In this document: positions 55,131 through 63,654 of the stretch, piece after piece
Layout: each line of letters starts with the position of its first letter
Numbering within the stretch: position 1 is the first letter of the stretch
NCBI GenBank assembly: GCA_027490925.1
Contig: JAIXXF010000010.1
Coordinates: forward strand, 1 to 64,000
DNA from: Comamonadaceae bacterium
GTDB lineage: Bacteria > Pseudomonadota > Gammaproteobacteria > Burkholderiales > Burkholderiaceae_C
DNA: 64,000 nucleotides
Direction: 5' to 3'
Position numbers and translations under genes: made by a program
The notes under the pieces: model-generated
Told to the model about the DNA's origin: nothing
The model's input: the letters and a program-made list of their open reading frames with translations, nothing else
Databases searched by the model: none

Positions 55131-56551
55131 GCATGAACCTCGTCACGCTGCTGTACCTGGTGGCGTCTGTTTGCTTCATCCAGGCCTTGAAGGGCCTGAG
55201 CCACCCCACCACCTCCATCCGCGGCAACGTGTTCGGCATGGTGGGCATGGCGATTGCCATCCTGACCACCGCCGCGCTGATCGTCGAAATCTCGGGTGGC
55301 AAGTCTTTCGGCATGGTATATGTTTTGGGCGGCCTGGTGCTCGGGGGCGGCTTGGGGGCCTACATGGCCAACAAGGTCGAAATGACCAAAATGCCGGAGC
55401 TGGTGGCCTTCATGCACAGCATGATCGGCCTGGCGGCGGTGTTCATCGCGGTCGCGGCCGTGGCCGAGCCGTACGCGTTCAGCATCGCCGCCAAGGGCGA
55501 AGCCATCCCCACCGGCAACCGCTTCGAGCTGTTCTTGGGGGCGGCGATCGGCGCCATCACCTTCAGCGGTTCGGTGATTGCCTTCGGCAAGCTGAGCGGC
55601 AAGTACAAGTTCCGCCTGTTCCAGGGCGCCCCGGTGCAGTTCGCCGGGCAACACAAGCTCAACCTGGTGCTGGGCCTGACCACACTGGGCCTGGGCCTGG
55701 TGTTCGCCTTCACCGAGAACTGGACCGCCTTTTTTGTGATGCTGGCGCTCAGCTTCGTGATGGGCGTGCTGATCATCATCCCGATTGGCGGGGCCGACAT
55801 GCCGGTGGTGGTGTCCATGCTCAACAGCTACTCGGGCTGGGCGGCGGCGGGCATTGGCTTCAGCTTGAACAACAGCATGTTGATCATTGCCGGTTCGCTG
55901 GTGGGCAGCTCCGGGGCCATCCTGAGCTACATCATGTGCAAGGCGATGAACCGGTCGTTCTTCAACGTCATCCTGGGCGGCTTTGGCGGTGAGGCGGCCA
56001 CGGCCGCCGCTGGTGGCGCGGTGCAGCGCAACGTCAAGAGCGGCAGCGCCGACGACGCCGCCTTTGTGCTCAGCAACGCCGAGACCGTGGTCATCGTGCC
56101 GGGCTACGGCCTGGCCGTGGCCCGTGCCCAGCACGCAGTGAAAGAACTGGCGGCCAAGCTGACCGAAAAAGGCATCACGGTGAAATACGCCATCCACCCG
56201 GTGGCAGGTCGTATGCCGGGCCACATGAACGTGCTGCTGGCCGAGGCTGAAGTGCCCTACGACCAGGTGTTCGAGATGGAAGACATCAACGGCGAATTCG
56301 GCCAGGCCGACGTGGCCATCATCCTGGGTGCCAACGACGTGGTGAACCCCGCCGCGCATGTGAAGGGCAGCGCCATCTATGGCATGCCCATCCTGGAGGC
56401 TTACAAGGCCAAGACGGTCATTGTGAACAAGCGCTCCATGGCCGCCGGTTACGCCGGTCTGGACAACGAGTTGTTCTACATGGACAAAACCATGATGGTC
56501 TTTGGCGACGCCAAGAAGGTCGTTGAAGACATGGGCAAAGCCATCGAGTAA
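55127..56551 (+). CDS. pntB: NAD(P) transhydrogenase subunit beta
   Basis: A 474-residue subunit with about nine membrane segments (1-270) and the NADP(H)-binding domain III (about 290-474). Domain III reads VVIVPGYGLAVARAQHAVKELA, VKYAIHPVAGRMPGHMNVLLAEA and VVNKRSMAAGYAGLDNELFY. The enzyme uses the proton gradient to reduce NADP+ with NADH, and the NADPH made here may support the reductive steps of lipid metabolism. It is translationally coupled to pntAb. Confidence 0.95.
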   Translation: MSMNLVTLLYLVASVCFIQALKGLSHPTTSIRGNVFGMVGMAIAILTTAALIVEISGGKSFGMVYVLGGLVLGGGLGAYMANKVEMTKMPELVAFMHSMIGLAAVFIAVAAVAEPYAFSIAAKGEAIPTGNRFELFLGAAIGAITFSGSVIAFGKLSGKYKFRLFQGAPVQFAGQHKLNLVLGLTTLGLGLVFAFTENWTAFFVMLALSFVMGVLIIIPIGGADMPVVVSMLNSYSGWAAAGIGFSLNNSMLIIAGSLVGSSGAILSYIMCKAMNRSFFNVILGGFGGEAATAAAGGAVQRNVKSGSADDAAFVLSNAETVVIVPGYGLAVARAQHAVKELAAKLTEKGITVKYAIHPVAGRMPGHMNVLLAEAEVPYDQVFEMEDINGEFGQADVAIILGANDVVNPAAHVKGSAIYGMPILEAYKAKTVIVNKRSMAAGYAGLDNELFYMDKTMMVFGDAKKVVEDMGKAIE

Positions 56552-56557
56552 GCGCCC

Positions 56558-57589
56558 ATGGCGGACTTGGCGATGGGGCCCGCCGTGGCCCCACCGGTGC
56601 ACGCGCTGTTTGCCGACCTGCTGGCGCTGCCGGTGCACAGCGCGGGCAAACCCAGCCTGGCCGAAAACCTGCTCGACGTGCTGGAGATTTGCGCGGTGGC
56701 GGCCGGGCTCAAGGCCTGCCACCTGCAAGGCGACGGACACCGCGACCCGGAACGGATGGACGCGCTGCAGGCCATCGCCCACCGCCACCAGCTGCTCACC
56801 CGCCGCACCCCGCGCTGCCGCCCCGAGTGGTCGCCCGACGCCAGCGCCACACAGACCTCGCCGACCCGCACTGGGCCCCGCTTGCCGACTGGCTTGTTGG
56901 AGCCGCTGCAGCGGTTGGGGGACACCAAGCGGCTGCAAGCCCCGGACGTGCTGTGGATCTACCGCGACCCCGCCACGTCCGACCTCATCGACGCGGCTGT
57001 GGCGGGCCAAGGCCTGGGCGCGCTGCTGGGCTACCCGCGCTGCTGTGCCGACGCGCACAGCGCGCTGGCGCAGGCCTGGCTTGCGGCACACGTGGCCGCG
57101 CTGCAAGCCCAACACCAGCCCGCCACGCAAGAGGCGTTGCTGCACCTGCTCGCCACCGACGCGCCGGTCGACCCCGCCCACCTGTCGCCACCGGTGCTGG
57201 CCGCGGCCGAACCCAGCGCGGCGCGGCTGCCGTTTGTGTCGTTCGACGCCTGCGCCGCCTGCCAAGCCCAGCCCGACAGCCCAGCGGCTGGGGTGCACGC
57301 ACCGCTGCGGGCGTTCGCCTTCGCGCTGTCGCGCCCTTTCGCGCTGCACCTGTGGCAAGCCCAGCTCGCCGAATCGGGCGCGCCAGCAGACGCCGACACG
57401 CCATGCCCCTGCGGCAGCGGCCAGGGGGTGGTGCGCTGTCGCTGGCCCGGCGAAGACGATCACACCGAACACACCGCACAGACCGCGGCACACACCACCA
57501 GGGCACCACCCGCAACAGGCGAGCGCGCCACGCCCGACCCTGGGCTTGACGCGCCTGCCGCCCTAGGGAGTTCCCTAGGCCCGCCTTAG
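56558..57589 (+). CDS. Unrecognised Cys-rich protein with CCxD-like and partial SEC-C motifs
   Basis: A 343-residue protein I do not recognise as a whole. A segment GYPRCCADAHSA starts at Gly158 and resembles the GYPxCC motif of DUF483-type proteins. Near the C-terminus CPCGSGQGVVRCR (from Cys283) resembles a SEC-C zinc motif but has only three Cys. DACAACQAQ adds another pair. The last 45 residues are low complexity. It starts 6 nt after pntB, so it is probably co-transcribed with the transhydrogenase. Its stop codon falls in a palindrome before fadD. A metal-binding role is inferred from the Cys pattern only. Confidence 0.6.
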   Translation: MADLAMGPAVAPPVHALFADLLALPVHSAGKPSLAENLLDVLEICAVAAGLKACHLQGDGHRDPERMDALQAIAHRHQLLTRRTPRCRPEWSPDASATQTSPTRTGPRLPTGLLEPLQRLGDTKRLQAPDVLWIYRDPATSDLIDAAVAGQGLGALLGYPRCCADAHSALAQAWLAAHVAALQAQHQPATQEALLHLLATDAPVDPAHLSPPVLAAAEPSAARLPFVSFDACAACQAQPDSPAAGVHAPLRAFAFALSRPFALHLWQAQLAESGAPADADTPCPCGSGQGVVRCRWPGEDDHTEHTAQTAAHTTRAPPATGERATPDPGLDAPAALGSSLGPP

Positions 57590-57621
57590 GGAATCCCTCC
57601 AAAATTTGGCGAAAGCTTCGC
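57562..57621. promoter_or_regulatory. Run of four palindromes upstream of fadD
   Basis: CCTAGGGA-GT-TCCCTAGG (57562-57579) and AGGGA-A-TCCCT (57588-57598) share the same half-site, with centres about 22 bp apart. CCAAAATTTGG (57599-57609) and GCGAA-AGC-TTCGC (57609-57621) follow at once. The element spans the stop codon of the preceding gene and ends 84 nt before the fadD start, so it is a candidate operator and promoter region for fadD. Confidence 0.55.
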
Positions 57622-57704
57622 GTCAGAATACGCGCCTGACAGAGACATCTGCCCCCACACCCACCCACACACCCACTCACGCATTGCACCCAAGGAGACA
57701 CCCC

Positions 57705-59381
57705 ATGCAAAACGACCGCCCCTGGCTCAAAAGTTACCCACCGGGCGTGCCTGCCGACATCGACACCTCCGCCTACAGCTCGCTGGTGGGGTTGATGGAC
57801 GAGAGTTTCCAGAAGTACGCAAGCCGCACCGCCTACAGCTTTCTGGGCAAAGACTTCAGCTACGGCCAGACCGACTCGCTGAGCCAGGCGCTGGGCGCCT
57901 ACCTGCAAAGCCTGGGCCTGGCCAAGGGCGACCGCGTCGCGCTGATGATGCCCAACTGCCCGCAGTACCCGGTGGCGGTGGCGGCCGTGCTGCGCGCCGG
58001 TTACGTGGTGGTGAACGTCAACCCGCTCTACACCCCGCGCGAGCTGGAGCACCAGTTGAAGGACTCGGGCTCCAAAGCCATCGTCATCATTGAGAACTTC
58101 GCCAGCACCTTGCAGCAATGCATCGCGTCCACACCGGTCAAGCACGTGGTGCTGGTCGCCATGGGCGACATGCTGGGCCTGGTCAAGGGCAGCATCGTCA
58201 ACTACGTGGTGCGCAACGTCAAAAAGATGGTGCCCGCCTACAGCCTGCCCGGCGCCGTGCGCTACAACGACGCGGTGGCCCGCGGCACCAAGATGCCGCT
58301 CAAGCGCCCCACCATCCAGCCCGACGACGTGGCGTTGCTGCAGTACACCGGCGGCACCACCGGGGTGAGCAAGGGCGCGGTGCTGTTGCACCGCAACGTG
58401 ATCGCCAACCTGCTGCAGTCCGAGGCCTGGAACAACCCGGCCATGGACAAGGTGCCCGCCAATGAGCAGCCCACCACCGTGTGCGCGCTGCCGCTGTACC
58501 ACATCTTCGCGTTCACCGTGAACATGATGCTGGGCATGCGGATGGGCGCCAAAACCATCCTGCTCCCCAACCCGCGCGACCTGCCCGCGGTGCTCAAAGA
58601 GCTGAGCAAGCACACCTTCCACAGCTTCCCGGCCGTCAACACGCTGTTCAACGGCCTGGCCAACCACCCCGACTTCAACACCGTCAACTGGAGCAACCTG
58701 AAGGTCTCGCTCGGCGGCGGCATGGCGGTACAAGGCCCGGTGGCCAAGCTGTGGCTGGAAAAAACCGGCTGCCCGATTTGCGAAGGCTATGGCCTGTCGG
58801 AAACCTCGCCGTCGGCGAGCTGCAACCCGGTGACGGCCAAGGAGTTCACTGGCACGATCGGCGTGCCCTTGCCTGGCACCTGGATGAAGCTGCTCGACGA
58901 CGACGGCAACGAGGTCACCAGCGGCCCCGGTGAGATCGCCATCAAGGGCCCACAGGTCATGGCCGGTTACTGGCAGCGCCCCGACGAAACCGCCAAGGTC
59001 ATGACGGCCGACGGGTACTTCAAGACCGGTGACATCGGCATTGCCGACGAACGCGGTTACTTCAAGATCGTGGACCGCAAGAAAGACATGGTGCTGGTGA
59101 GCGGCTTCAACGTCTACCCCAACGAGGTGGAAGACGTGGTGTCCGGCCTGCAAGGCGTGCTGGAATGCGCGGTGGTGGGCGTGGCCGACGAGAAAACCGG
59201 CGAAGCGGTCAAGCTGGTGATCGTCAAGAAAGACCCGAACCTGACCGAAGCGCAGGTGCGCGAGTTCTGCCGCGCCAACCTCACTGGCTACAAGCAACCC
59301 AAGGTGGTGGAGTTCCGCGCCGAACTGCCTAAGACCCCGGTCGGCAAGATCCTGCGCCGCGAGCTGCGCGACAAGCGCTGA
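57705..59381 (+). CDS. fadD: Long-chain fatty acid-CoA ligase FadD
   Basis: A 558-residue AMP-forming ligase that activates fatty acids to acyl-CoA. The ATP loop is QYTGGTTGVSKGAVLLHRN, A5 is CEGYGLSETSPSASCNP, and the FACL signature and hinge read DGYFKTGDIGIADERGYFKIVDRKKD; the catalytic Lys region is KTPVGKILRREL. The length equals E. coli FadD (561). AAGGAGA stands 7 nt before ATG 57705. It is monocistronic: palindromes lie upstream and an intrinsic terminator follows. It supplies substrate to the fad-like operon at 33215-43479. Confidence 0.94.
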   Translation: MQNDRPWLKSYPPGVPADIDTSAYSSLVGLMDESFQKYASRTAYSFLGKDFSYGQTDSLSQALGAYLQSLGLAKGDRVALMMPNCPQYPVAVAAVLRAGYVVVNVNPLYTPRELEHQLKDSGSKAIVIIENFASTLQQCIASTPVKHVVLVAMGDMLGLVKGSIVNYVVRNVKKMVPAYSLPGAVRYNDAVARGTKMPLKRPTIQPDDVALLQYTGGTTGVSKGAVLLHRNVIANLLQSEAWNNPAMDKVPANEQPTTVCALPLYHIFAFTVNMMLGMRMGAKTILLPNPRDLPAVLKELSKHTFHSFPAVNTLFNGLANHPDFNTVNWSNLKVSLGGGMAVQGPVAKLWLEKTGCPICEGYGLSETSPSASCNPVTAKEFTGTIGVPLPGTWMKLLDDDGNEVTSGPGEIAIKGPQVMAGYWQRPDETAKVMTADGYFKTGDIGIADERGYFKIVDRKKDMVLVSGFNVYPNEVEDVVSGLQGVLECAVVGVADEKTGEAVKLVIVKKDPNLTEAQVREFCRANLTGYKQPKVVEFRAELPKTPVGKILRRELRDKR

Positions 59382-59417
59382 GCCCCGCCCCCCCACGGCC
59401 GCTGACCCGGCACCCCC

Positions 59418-59440
59418 AAGGCGACTTCGGTCGCCTTTTT
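59418..59440 (+). terminator. Intrinsic terminator of fadD
   Basis: AAGGCGAC-TTCG-GTCGCCTT followed by a T-run, starting 36 nt after the fadD stop codon. Confidence 0.92.
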
Positions 59441-59543
59441 CGCGTCTGGGCGCTGGCGCCGCCGGGTGGGCTGGCACACTTGGGCACCACCGCCCGTTCC
59501 TGCGCCCACCCCTTCCCTATTCCAGTTCCAACCCCTTCTGCCC

Positions 59544-60308
59544 ATGACCCGCACCGCCATCTTGAGCGCCTTGATCGACGAACAACGCGGCCTGATCGGC
59601 CAGCTCACCGACGCCACCGAAGTGGCACACGCCGGGCGGCGGTTGTGGTGCGGTCGTTTGCACGGGCAAGACGTGGTGCTGGCCTTGTCGCGCATTGGCA
59701 AGGTCGCGGCGGCCACCACCACCACCGCACTCATCGAGCGGTTCGCGGTCGACCGCATCGTTTTCACCGGCGTCGCCGGCGGCCTGGCGCCCGAGGTGCG
59801 GGTGGGCGACCTGGTGCTGGCGCACGACTTCATCCAGCACGACTTGGACTCCTCGCCCATCGTGCCGCGCTACGAGGTGCCGCTGTACGGCCAGACCCGG
59901 TTCCTGGCCGACGCCACGCTGTCTGCCGCGCTGCACCGCGCGGCCACCGACGCCTGGACGCAACTGCCCGACTGGCTGGGCACCGAGGTGGTGGCGCGCT
60001 ACGGCCTGGGTCAGGCGCGGGTCCACCAGGGCCTGCTCGCCAGCGGCGACCGCTTCGTCTCGGTCGCGGGCGAGGGGCAGCGGCTGCAAGCCGACCTGCT
60101 GGCCCACGGCCACCGCGCGCTGGCGGTGGAGATGGAGGGCGCGGCGGTGGCGCAGGTGTGTTTCGACTACGGCGTGCCCTTCGCCGCGCTGCGCACCATC
60201 TCCGACCGGGCAGATGCCACCGCCCACGCCGACTTCAACCAGTTCGTGCGCGAAGTGGCCAGCCACTGCGCCGAAGCGGTGCTCACACGGTGGCTGAAAA
60301 CGCTATGA
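59544..60308 (+). CDS. 5'-methylthioadenosine/S-adenosylhomocysteine nucleosidase-like protein
   Basis: A 254-residue member of the PNP/UDP phosphorylase family. TAILSALIDEQRGLIGQL, LALSRIGKVAAATTTTALIERF and VFTGVAGGLAPEVRVGDLV form the substrate pocket; ALAVEMEGAAVAQVCFDYGVPF holds the MEGAA signature, and TISDRAD carries the catalytic Asp. It should split adenine from methylthioadenosine, S-adenosylhomocysteine or a related nucleoside. ATG 59544 fits family starts. The TGA stop lies inside a dispersed repeat (GCTATGA). Confidence 0.87.
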   Translation: MTRTAILSALIDEQRGLIGQLTDATEVAHAGRRLWCGRLHGQDVVLALSRIGKVAAATTTTALIERFAVDRIVFTGVAGGLAPEVRVGDLVLAHDFIQHDLDSSPIVPRYEVPLYGQTRFLADATLSAALHRAATDAWTQLPDWLGTEVVARYGLGQARVHQGLLASGDRFVSVAGEGQRLQADLLAHGHRALAVEMEGAAVAQVCFDYGVPFAALRTISDRADATAHADFNQFVREVASHCAEAVLTRWLKTL

Positions 60309-60340
60309 ATTTCACAGCTACCGAAGCTGATTCGGCGAGG
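60302..60340 (+). repeat. Dispersed 39-nt repeat, copy 3
   Basis: Starts GCTATGAATT, contains CAGC and CTGAT, and ends TCGGCGAGG (60332-60340). It has the same length as copies 1 and 4, and its first seven bases include the stop codon of the nucleosidase gene. The rest of the 286-nt convergent space up to corA shows only weak direct repeats around GTCGACCC. Confidence 0.7.
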
Positions 60341-60594
60341 GCTGGAAGGTGATTTGACTCACATTCGGCAGCAAAGGCCCGAAAAACGCACAAAACGCTG
60401 AAAAAAGCTCGGTCAGCCCCACATTCATCGCAACGATCGACCCAACGGCAGGTTCAACGGTCGACCCGACGGTATGGCGGTCGCTCAGCAATTGGCAATG
60501 CGGCTGCCCCAGCCTTCGCCCCGTGGCCCCCAGCCACATCCACCCGCAGCCGCCCCCCCCCAAAGCACCCGGTCAACACCTGGGTGCAACTGGC

Positions 60595-61581
60595 TCACTT
60601 CAGCCAGCCACGGCGGCGGAAGTACCACATCGGGCCCACGGCCGACGCCACCATCAGCCCGAGGGCGAACGGGTAGCCAAACCGCCACTGCAGCTCGGGC
60701 ATGAATTGGAAGTTCATGCCGTACAGACTGGCGATCAGCGTGGGCGGCAACAGCGCCACGCTGGCCACCGAGAAGATCTTGATGATCTTGTTCTGGTTGA
60801 TGTTGATGAAGCCGACGATGGCGTCCATCAAGAAGTTGATCTTGTCGAACAGGAACGCGGTGTGGCTGTCCAGCGAGTCCATGTCGCGCAGAATCTGGCG
60901 CGCTTCTTCGAACTGGTCGGTGCTCAGCATGCGGCTGCGCATCATGAAGCTGACCGCGCGGCGGGTGTCCATCACGTTGCGGCGGATGCGGCCGTTCAAG
61001 TCTTCCTGCCGGGCAATGGTGGCCAGCACCTCGCCCGCGATCTCGTCGGTGATGTCGCCCGACAGCACCTTGGCGCTGGCCAGCTCCAGCTGGTCGTGCA
61101 CGCCTTCCAGGGTGTCGGCGCTGTACTCGGCGTCGGCGTCGAACAGCTTGAGCAGCACCTCGCGGGCGTCTTCGATCAGCCCGGGCATCCGGCGCGCGCG
61201 CATGCGCAGCAGCCGGAACACCGGCACGTCTTCGTCGTGGATGGAAAACAGCACGCCCTTGCTTTTCAGGTCGTCGTTCACCAGGTTCAGGATGAAAGCC
61301 ACCCGCACCGTGCGCGGCTCGTCCTCGTCGGCGATCAAAAAGTCGCTGCGGATGTGGCGGTCGCCGTTGTCTTCTTCATAGAAGCGGGCGGATTCCTCGA
61401 TGTCCTCGTCCATCGCGTCTTCCGGAATGGACAGGCCGTAGTGCTGCTTGATCCAGCGCTTTTCTTCCACCGTGGGCGACTCCAGGTCGACCCAGATCGG
61501 CTGAAATTTGGCCAGCTCTTCGAGCGATTCGATTTCTTCTTGGAACAGGCGGCCGTTGGCCAAGGTGAAGATGTTGAGCAT
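60595..61581 (-). CDS. corA: CorA-family magnesium/divalent-cation transporter
   Basis: A 328-residue channel protein. A cytosolic domain rich in acidic and long helical segments precedes two C-terminal membrane segments (about 262-284 and 300-320); the selectivity motif YGMNF sits between them at about 287-291. It forms a pentamer in the inner membrane and takes up Mg2+ (or Co2+/Ni2+). It lies 198 nt downstream of the patatin gene on the same strand; a hairpin in that spacer suggests separate units. Confidence 0.92.
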   Translation of the reverse strand: MLNIFTLANGRLFQEEIESLEELAKFQPIWVDLESPTVEEKRWIKQHYGLSIPEDAMDEDIEESARFYEEDNGDRHIRSDFLIADEDEPRTVRVAFILNLVNDDLKSKGVLFSIHDEDVPVFRLLRMRARRMPGLIEDAREVLLKLFDADAEYSADTLEGVHDQLELASAKVLSGDITDEIAGEVLATIARQEDLNGRIRRNVMDTRRAVSFMMRSRMLSTDQFEEARQILRDMDSLDSHTAFLFDKINFLMDAIVGFININQNKIIKIFSVASVALLPPTLIASLYGMNFQFMPELQWRFGYPFALGLMVASAVGPMWYFRRRGWLK

Positions 61582-61665
61582 GTCGCGCTCCCTGGGGCGG
61601 CCTGCCGGGCAGGCCCGTGGGTGACGGGGGCGGGCTCACGGCCCGCAGCGGGGTTGGGGTGTGGC

Positions 61666-61696
61666 GCTTCCAACGTCCGTTGCGGGCGTTGGAAGC
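61666..61696. repeat. Inverted repeat between the patatin-like gene and corA
   Basis: GCTTCCAACG (61666-61675) and CGTTGGAAGC (61687-61696) form a perfect 10-bp stem with an 11-nt loop. It lies about 84 nt after the patatin stop and 85 nt before the corA start. There is no T-run; it may be a terminator, an mRNA leader structure of corA or an operator. Confidence 0.55.
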
Positions 61697-61779
61697 TACC
61701 GACTCGGGCAGCTGTCCATGGGGAACTCCGGGGATTTGGGGTGGCGCGATTATGCGCCCAAACCGGTGCGGTTCGCGTG

Positions 61780-63009
61780 TCAGAACGGGGCGTGGTCGTC
61801 GCTGAAAAAGGCCATCAGCTCGTCTTTTCGGGCGTAGGCGTCGTGGTGGCCCAGCGCGATCAGCGCGTGCACGAACGCGGGCTCGAACAACAGGTAGCTC
61901 GCCAGCGCCGCGCCGCCGCCGGTGCGGTGGTCCAGCGCCCCCAGACCGCGCAAGGCCTGGCGCAGCGACGCGGGCAAATCGCCCGCGTGTTCCTGCGCCA
62001 GCGCGTCGAGCGACTGCGACGGCTGGATCGGCAGCACATCCAACGGGTGCAGGCCCATGTCGGCCACCACCGCCTGCGGCAGGCTGGCGATGGTTTTGTT
62101 CACCCGCAGTGCCTGTTCCACGTCGGCCTGCAGCGTGTCGTGGAACACGCTGGCCATGGCGTGGCCTGCGATGCCCCCGAGCCCGGGCGACTGGCCCGGC
62201 GCCAGCGCGGTCAACCCGGCGCGCTGCGGCTGGCTCACGCCCACCACCAGCACCTGCCGCGCGCCCAGGTGCACCGCGGGCGACAGCGGCGAGATCTGGC
62301 GCATCGACCCATCGCCAAAAAACTCGCAGTGGTCGCCCACCCACAGCGGCGTGGACGGGAAAATGAAGGGGATGGCGCTGGACGCCATCAGGTGCTCGAT
62401 GGTGATGGGCTGGAAGTCCACCTGCCTGCCCGGACGCTGCCAGGTGCGCGCCGAGTGGTCTTGCAGCGTGTGGCAGAACGTCCAGTGCACGCCGGTGCTG
62501 TAGCTCGACGCGGTGACCGCCAGCGCCTCGATGGTCTGGTTGGCCAGTGCCGCCTCAATGCCCGGCAGCGAGATGGCGCGGTGCAGCGTGTCCACCAGCG
62601 GCAGGCTGTCCAGCAGCGCCCCCTGGCGGCGCACATTGCGCGACAGGTTGAAGGCCGCGGCCAGGCGGCTGCGGCTGTCCAGCCAGCCCGCCCAGCGCGA
62701 AATCTTCAGGCTGTACACGTCGCTGGAGCGGGTGCGCTGCCAGAAATCCGCCAGCGACTCGAAGGCGTCCAGACCGTGGGTGGCGCAACTGGCCAGGTAA
62801 GTCGCGTTCAGCGCCCCCGCCGAGGTGCCCACCAAAATCTGGAATGGAAAGCCCTGCGGGGCAGACGGCCGCTGCCGCAGCATCGCGGCCACCGCCTGCA
62901 GCACCCCCACCTGGTAGGCGGTGCGCGCGCCGCCGCCCATCAGCACCAAAGCCCGCTTCGGCGGCCAGCCTTGGTCGGTGGCCGCGTTGAGAAAAGTGTC
63001 GACACCCAT
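61780..63009 (-). CDS. Patatin-like phospholipase
   Basis: A 409-residue patatin-fold hydrolase. The oxyanion loop is MGGGARTAYQVGV near 24-36, the nucleophile Ser63 lies in GTSAG, and Asp233 is in GDGSMRQ, where the common DGG is DGS. No signal peptide is present. The catalytic Ser-Asp dyad is complete, so acyl hydrolase activity on lipids is likely. The C-terminus is longer than in minimal patatins. A 14-nt tandem repeat lies upstream of its start. Confidence 0.85.
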   Translation of the reverse strand: MGVDTFLNAATDQGWPPKRALVLMGGGARTAYQVGVLQAVAAMLRQRPSAPQGFPFQILVGTSAGALNATYLASCATHGLDAFESLADFWQRTRSSDVYSLKISRWAGWLDSRSRLAAAFNLSRNVRRQGALLDSLPLVDTLHRAISLPGIEAALANQTIEALAVTASSYSTGVHWTFCHTLQDHSARTWQRPGRQVDFQPITIEHLMASSAIPFIFPSTPLWVGDHCEFFGDGSMRQISPLSPAVHLGARQVLVVGVSQPQRAGLTALAPGQSPGLGGIAGHAMASVFHDTLQADVEQALRVNKTIASLPQAVVADMGLHPLDVLPIQPSQSLDALAQEHAGDLPASLRQALRGLGALDHRTGGGAALASYLLFEPAFVHALIALGHHDAYARKDELMAFFSDDHAPF

Positions 63010-63061
63010 GGAGCCATGCTAATCGCTGCGGGGGCGAGTCTGGTGCAGCAGGCCCTGCACC

Positions 63062-63131
63062 CGGCCCAAAGTACGCGGCCCCAAGTACCCGGTCCCAAGT
63101 AACTGACCCCGCGTGCCCGGCCCCGCGCACC
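63062..63131. repeat. Imperfect tandem repeat, 14-nt unit, five copies
   Basis: Units start at 63062, 63076, 63090, 63104 and 63118. The first three read CGGYCCMAAGTAMS-like sequences with AGTA at fixed spacing; the last two are GC-richer and degenerate. The array lies 53-122 nt upstream of the patatin start in the 275-nt divergent space to hpf. Confidence 0.7.
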
Positions 63132-63177
63132 GGGCCCCGCCCCACAAATGCCCCTGCCGACCCTGATGAGAATGCCC

Positions 63178-63206
63178 TTGCATTTGGGCGGGAGTGGGCG
63201 CATAGT
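63178..63206 (+). promoter_or_regulatory. Predicted promoter of hpf
   Basis: TTGCAT (63178-63183) and CATAGT (63201-63206) are separated by exactly 17 nt and stand about 80 nt before the hpf start. Each matches the sigma-70 consensus at four of six bases. No sigma-54 site was identified. Confidence 0.4.
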
Positions 63207-63284
63207 GAATTTGAGCGCGACGCGTTGCCTTGCCGGCTGGTCCGGTGATCGCGCTCTTAACCTGAAGCTAAGGAGGTTCGTTTC

Positions 63285-63614
63285 ATGAACTTGACGATCA
63301 GTGGTCATCACCTCGAAGTCACCCCGGCCTTGCGCAACTACGTGACCCAAAAGCTGGACCGGATCAGCCGGCATTTCGATCAGCTCGTCGACATCAAAGT
63401 CCTGTTGACGGTGGAAAAGCAAAAGGAAAAACAGGGTCGCCAGCGCGCCGAGTGCAACATCCATGTCAAAGGCAACGACATGTTCGCGGAGAGCGCCCAC
63501 GAAGACCTGTACGCCGCGGTCGACGACCTGGTCGACAAGCTGGACCGCCAAGTGGTCCGCCACAAAGACCGCTTGCAGGCTCACCACCACACCGCGCCCA
63601 AGCGCCTGATGTGA
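63285..63614 (+). CDS. hpf: Ribosome hibernation promoting factor, short form
   Basis: A 109-residue HPF/RaiA-type protein ([55 protein letters not shown]). It binds the 30S decoding region and promotes 100S dimers in stationary phase. A perfect AAGGAGG stands 8 nt before ATG. The short length, without a C-terminal dimerisation domain, is that of gamma- and betaproteobacterial HPF. ptsN follows, but a terminator lies between; the upstream rpoN seen in many proteobacteria is not present. Confidence 0.93.
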   Translation: MNLTISGHHLEVTPALRNYVTQKLDRISRHFDQLVDIKVLLTVEKQKEKQGRQRAECNIHVKGNDMFAESAHEDLYAAVDDLVDKLDRQVVRHKDRLQAHHHTAPKRLM

Positions 63615-63654
63615 GCCTCTGGTCCCCGTCCCGCCGCGGCATGCCGCGACCCAC

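Noticed and set aside
54869-57493. 874-codon open frame on the minus strand opposite pntAb, pntB and the Cys-motif gene
   Set aside because: Crosses gene borders antisense to highly conserved proteins and shows no domain.
60318-60563. 81-codon minus-strand frame in the nucleosidase/corA spacer
   Set aside because: Overlaps a dispersed repeat, low-complexity sequence, and no ribosome site or homology recognised.
60523-63102. 859-codon open frame on the plus strand opposite corA and the patatin-like gene
   Set aside because: Antisense to two complete genes with active-site motifs; no domain of its own.
63121-63284. Sigma-54 promoter before hpf
   Set aside because: A TTGCA is present near 63178, but the required GG element at the correct distance upstream is missing; a sigma-70 reading fits better.
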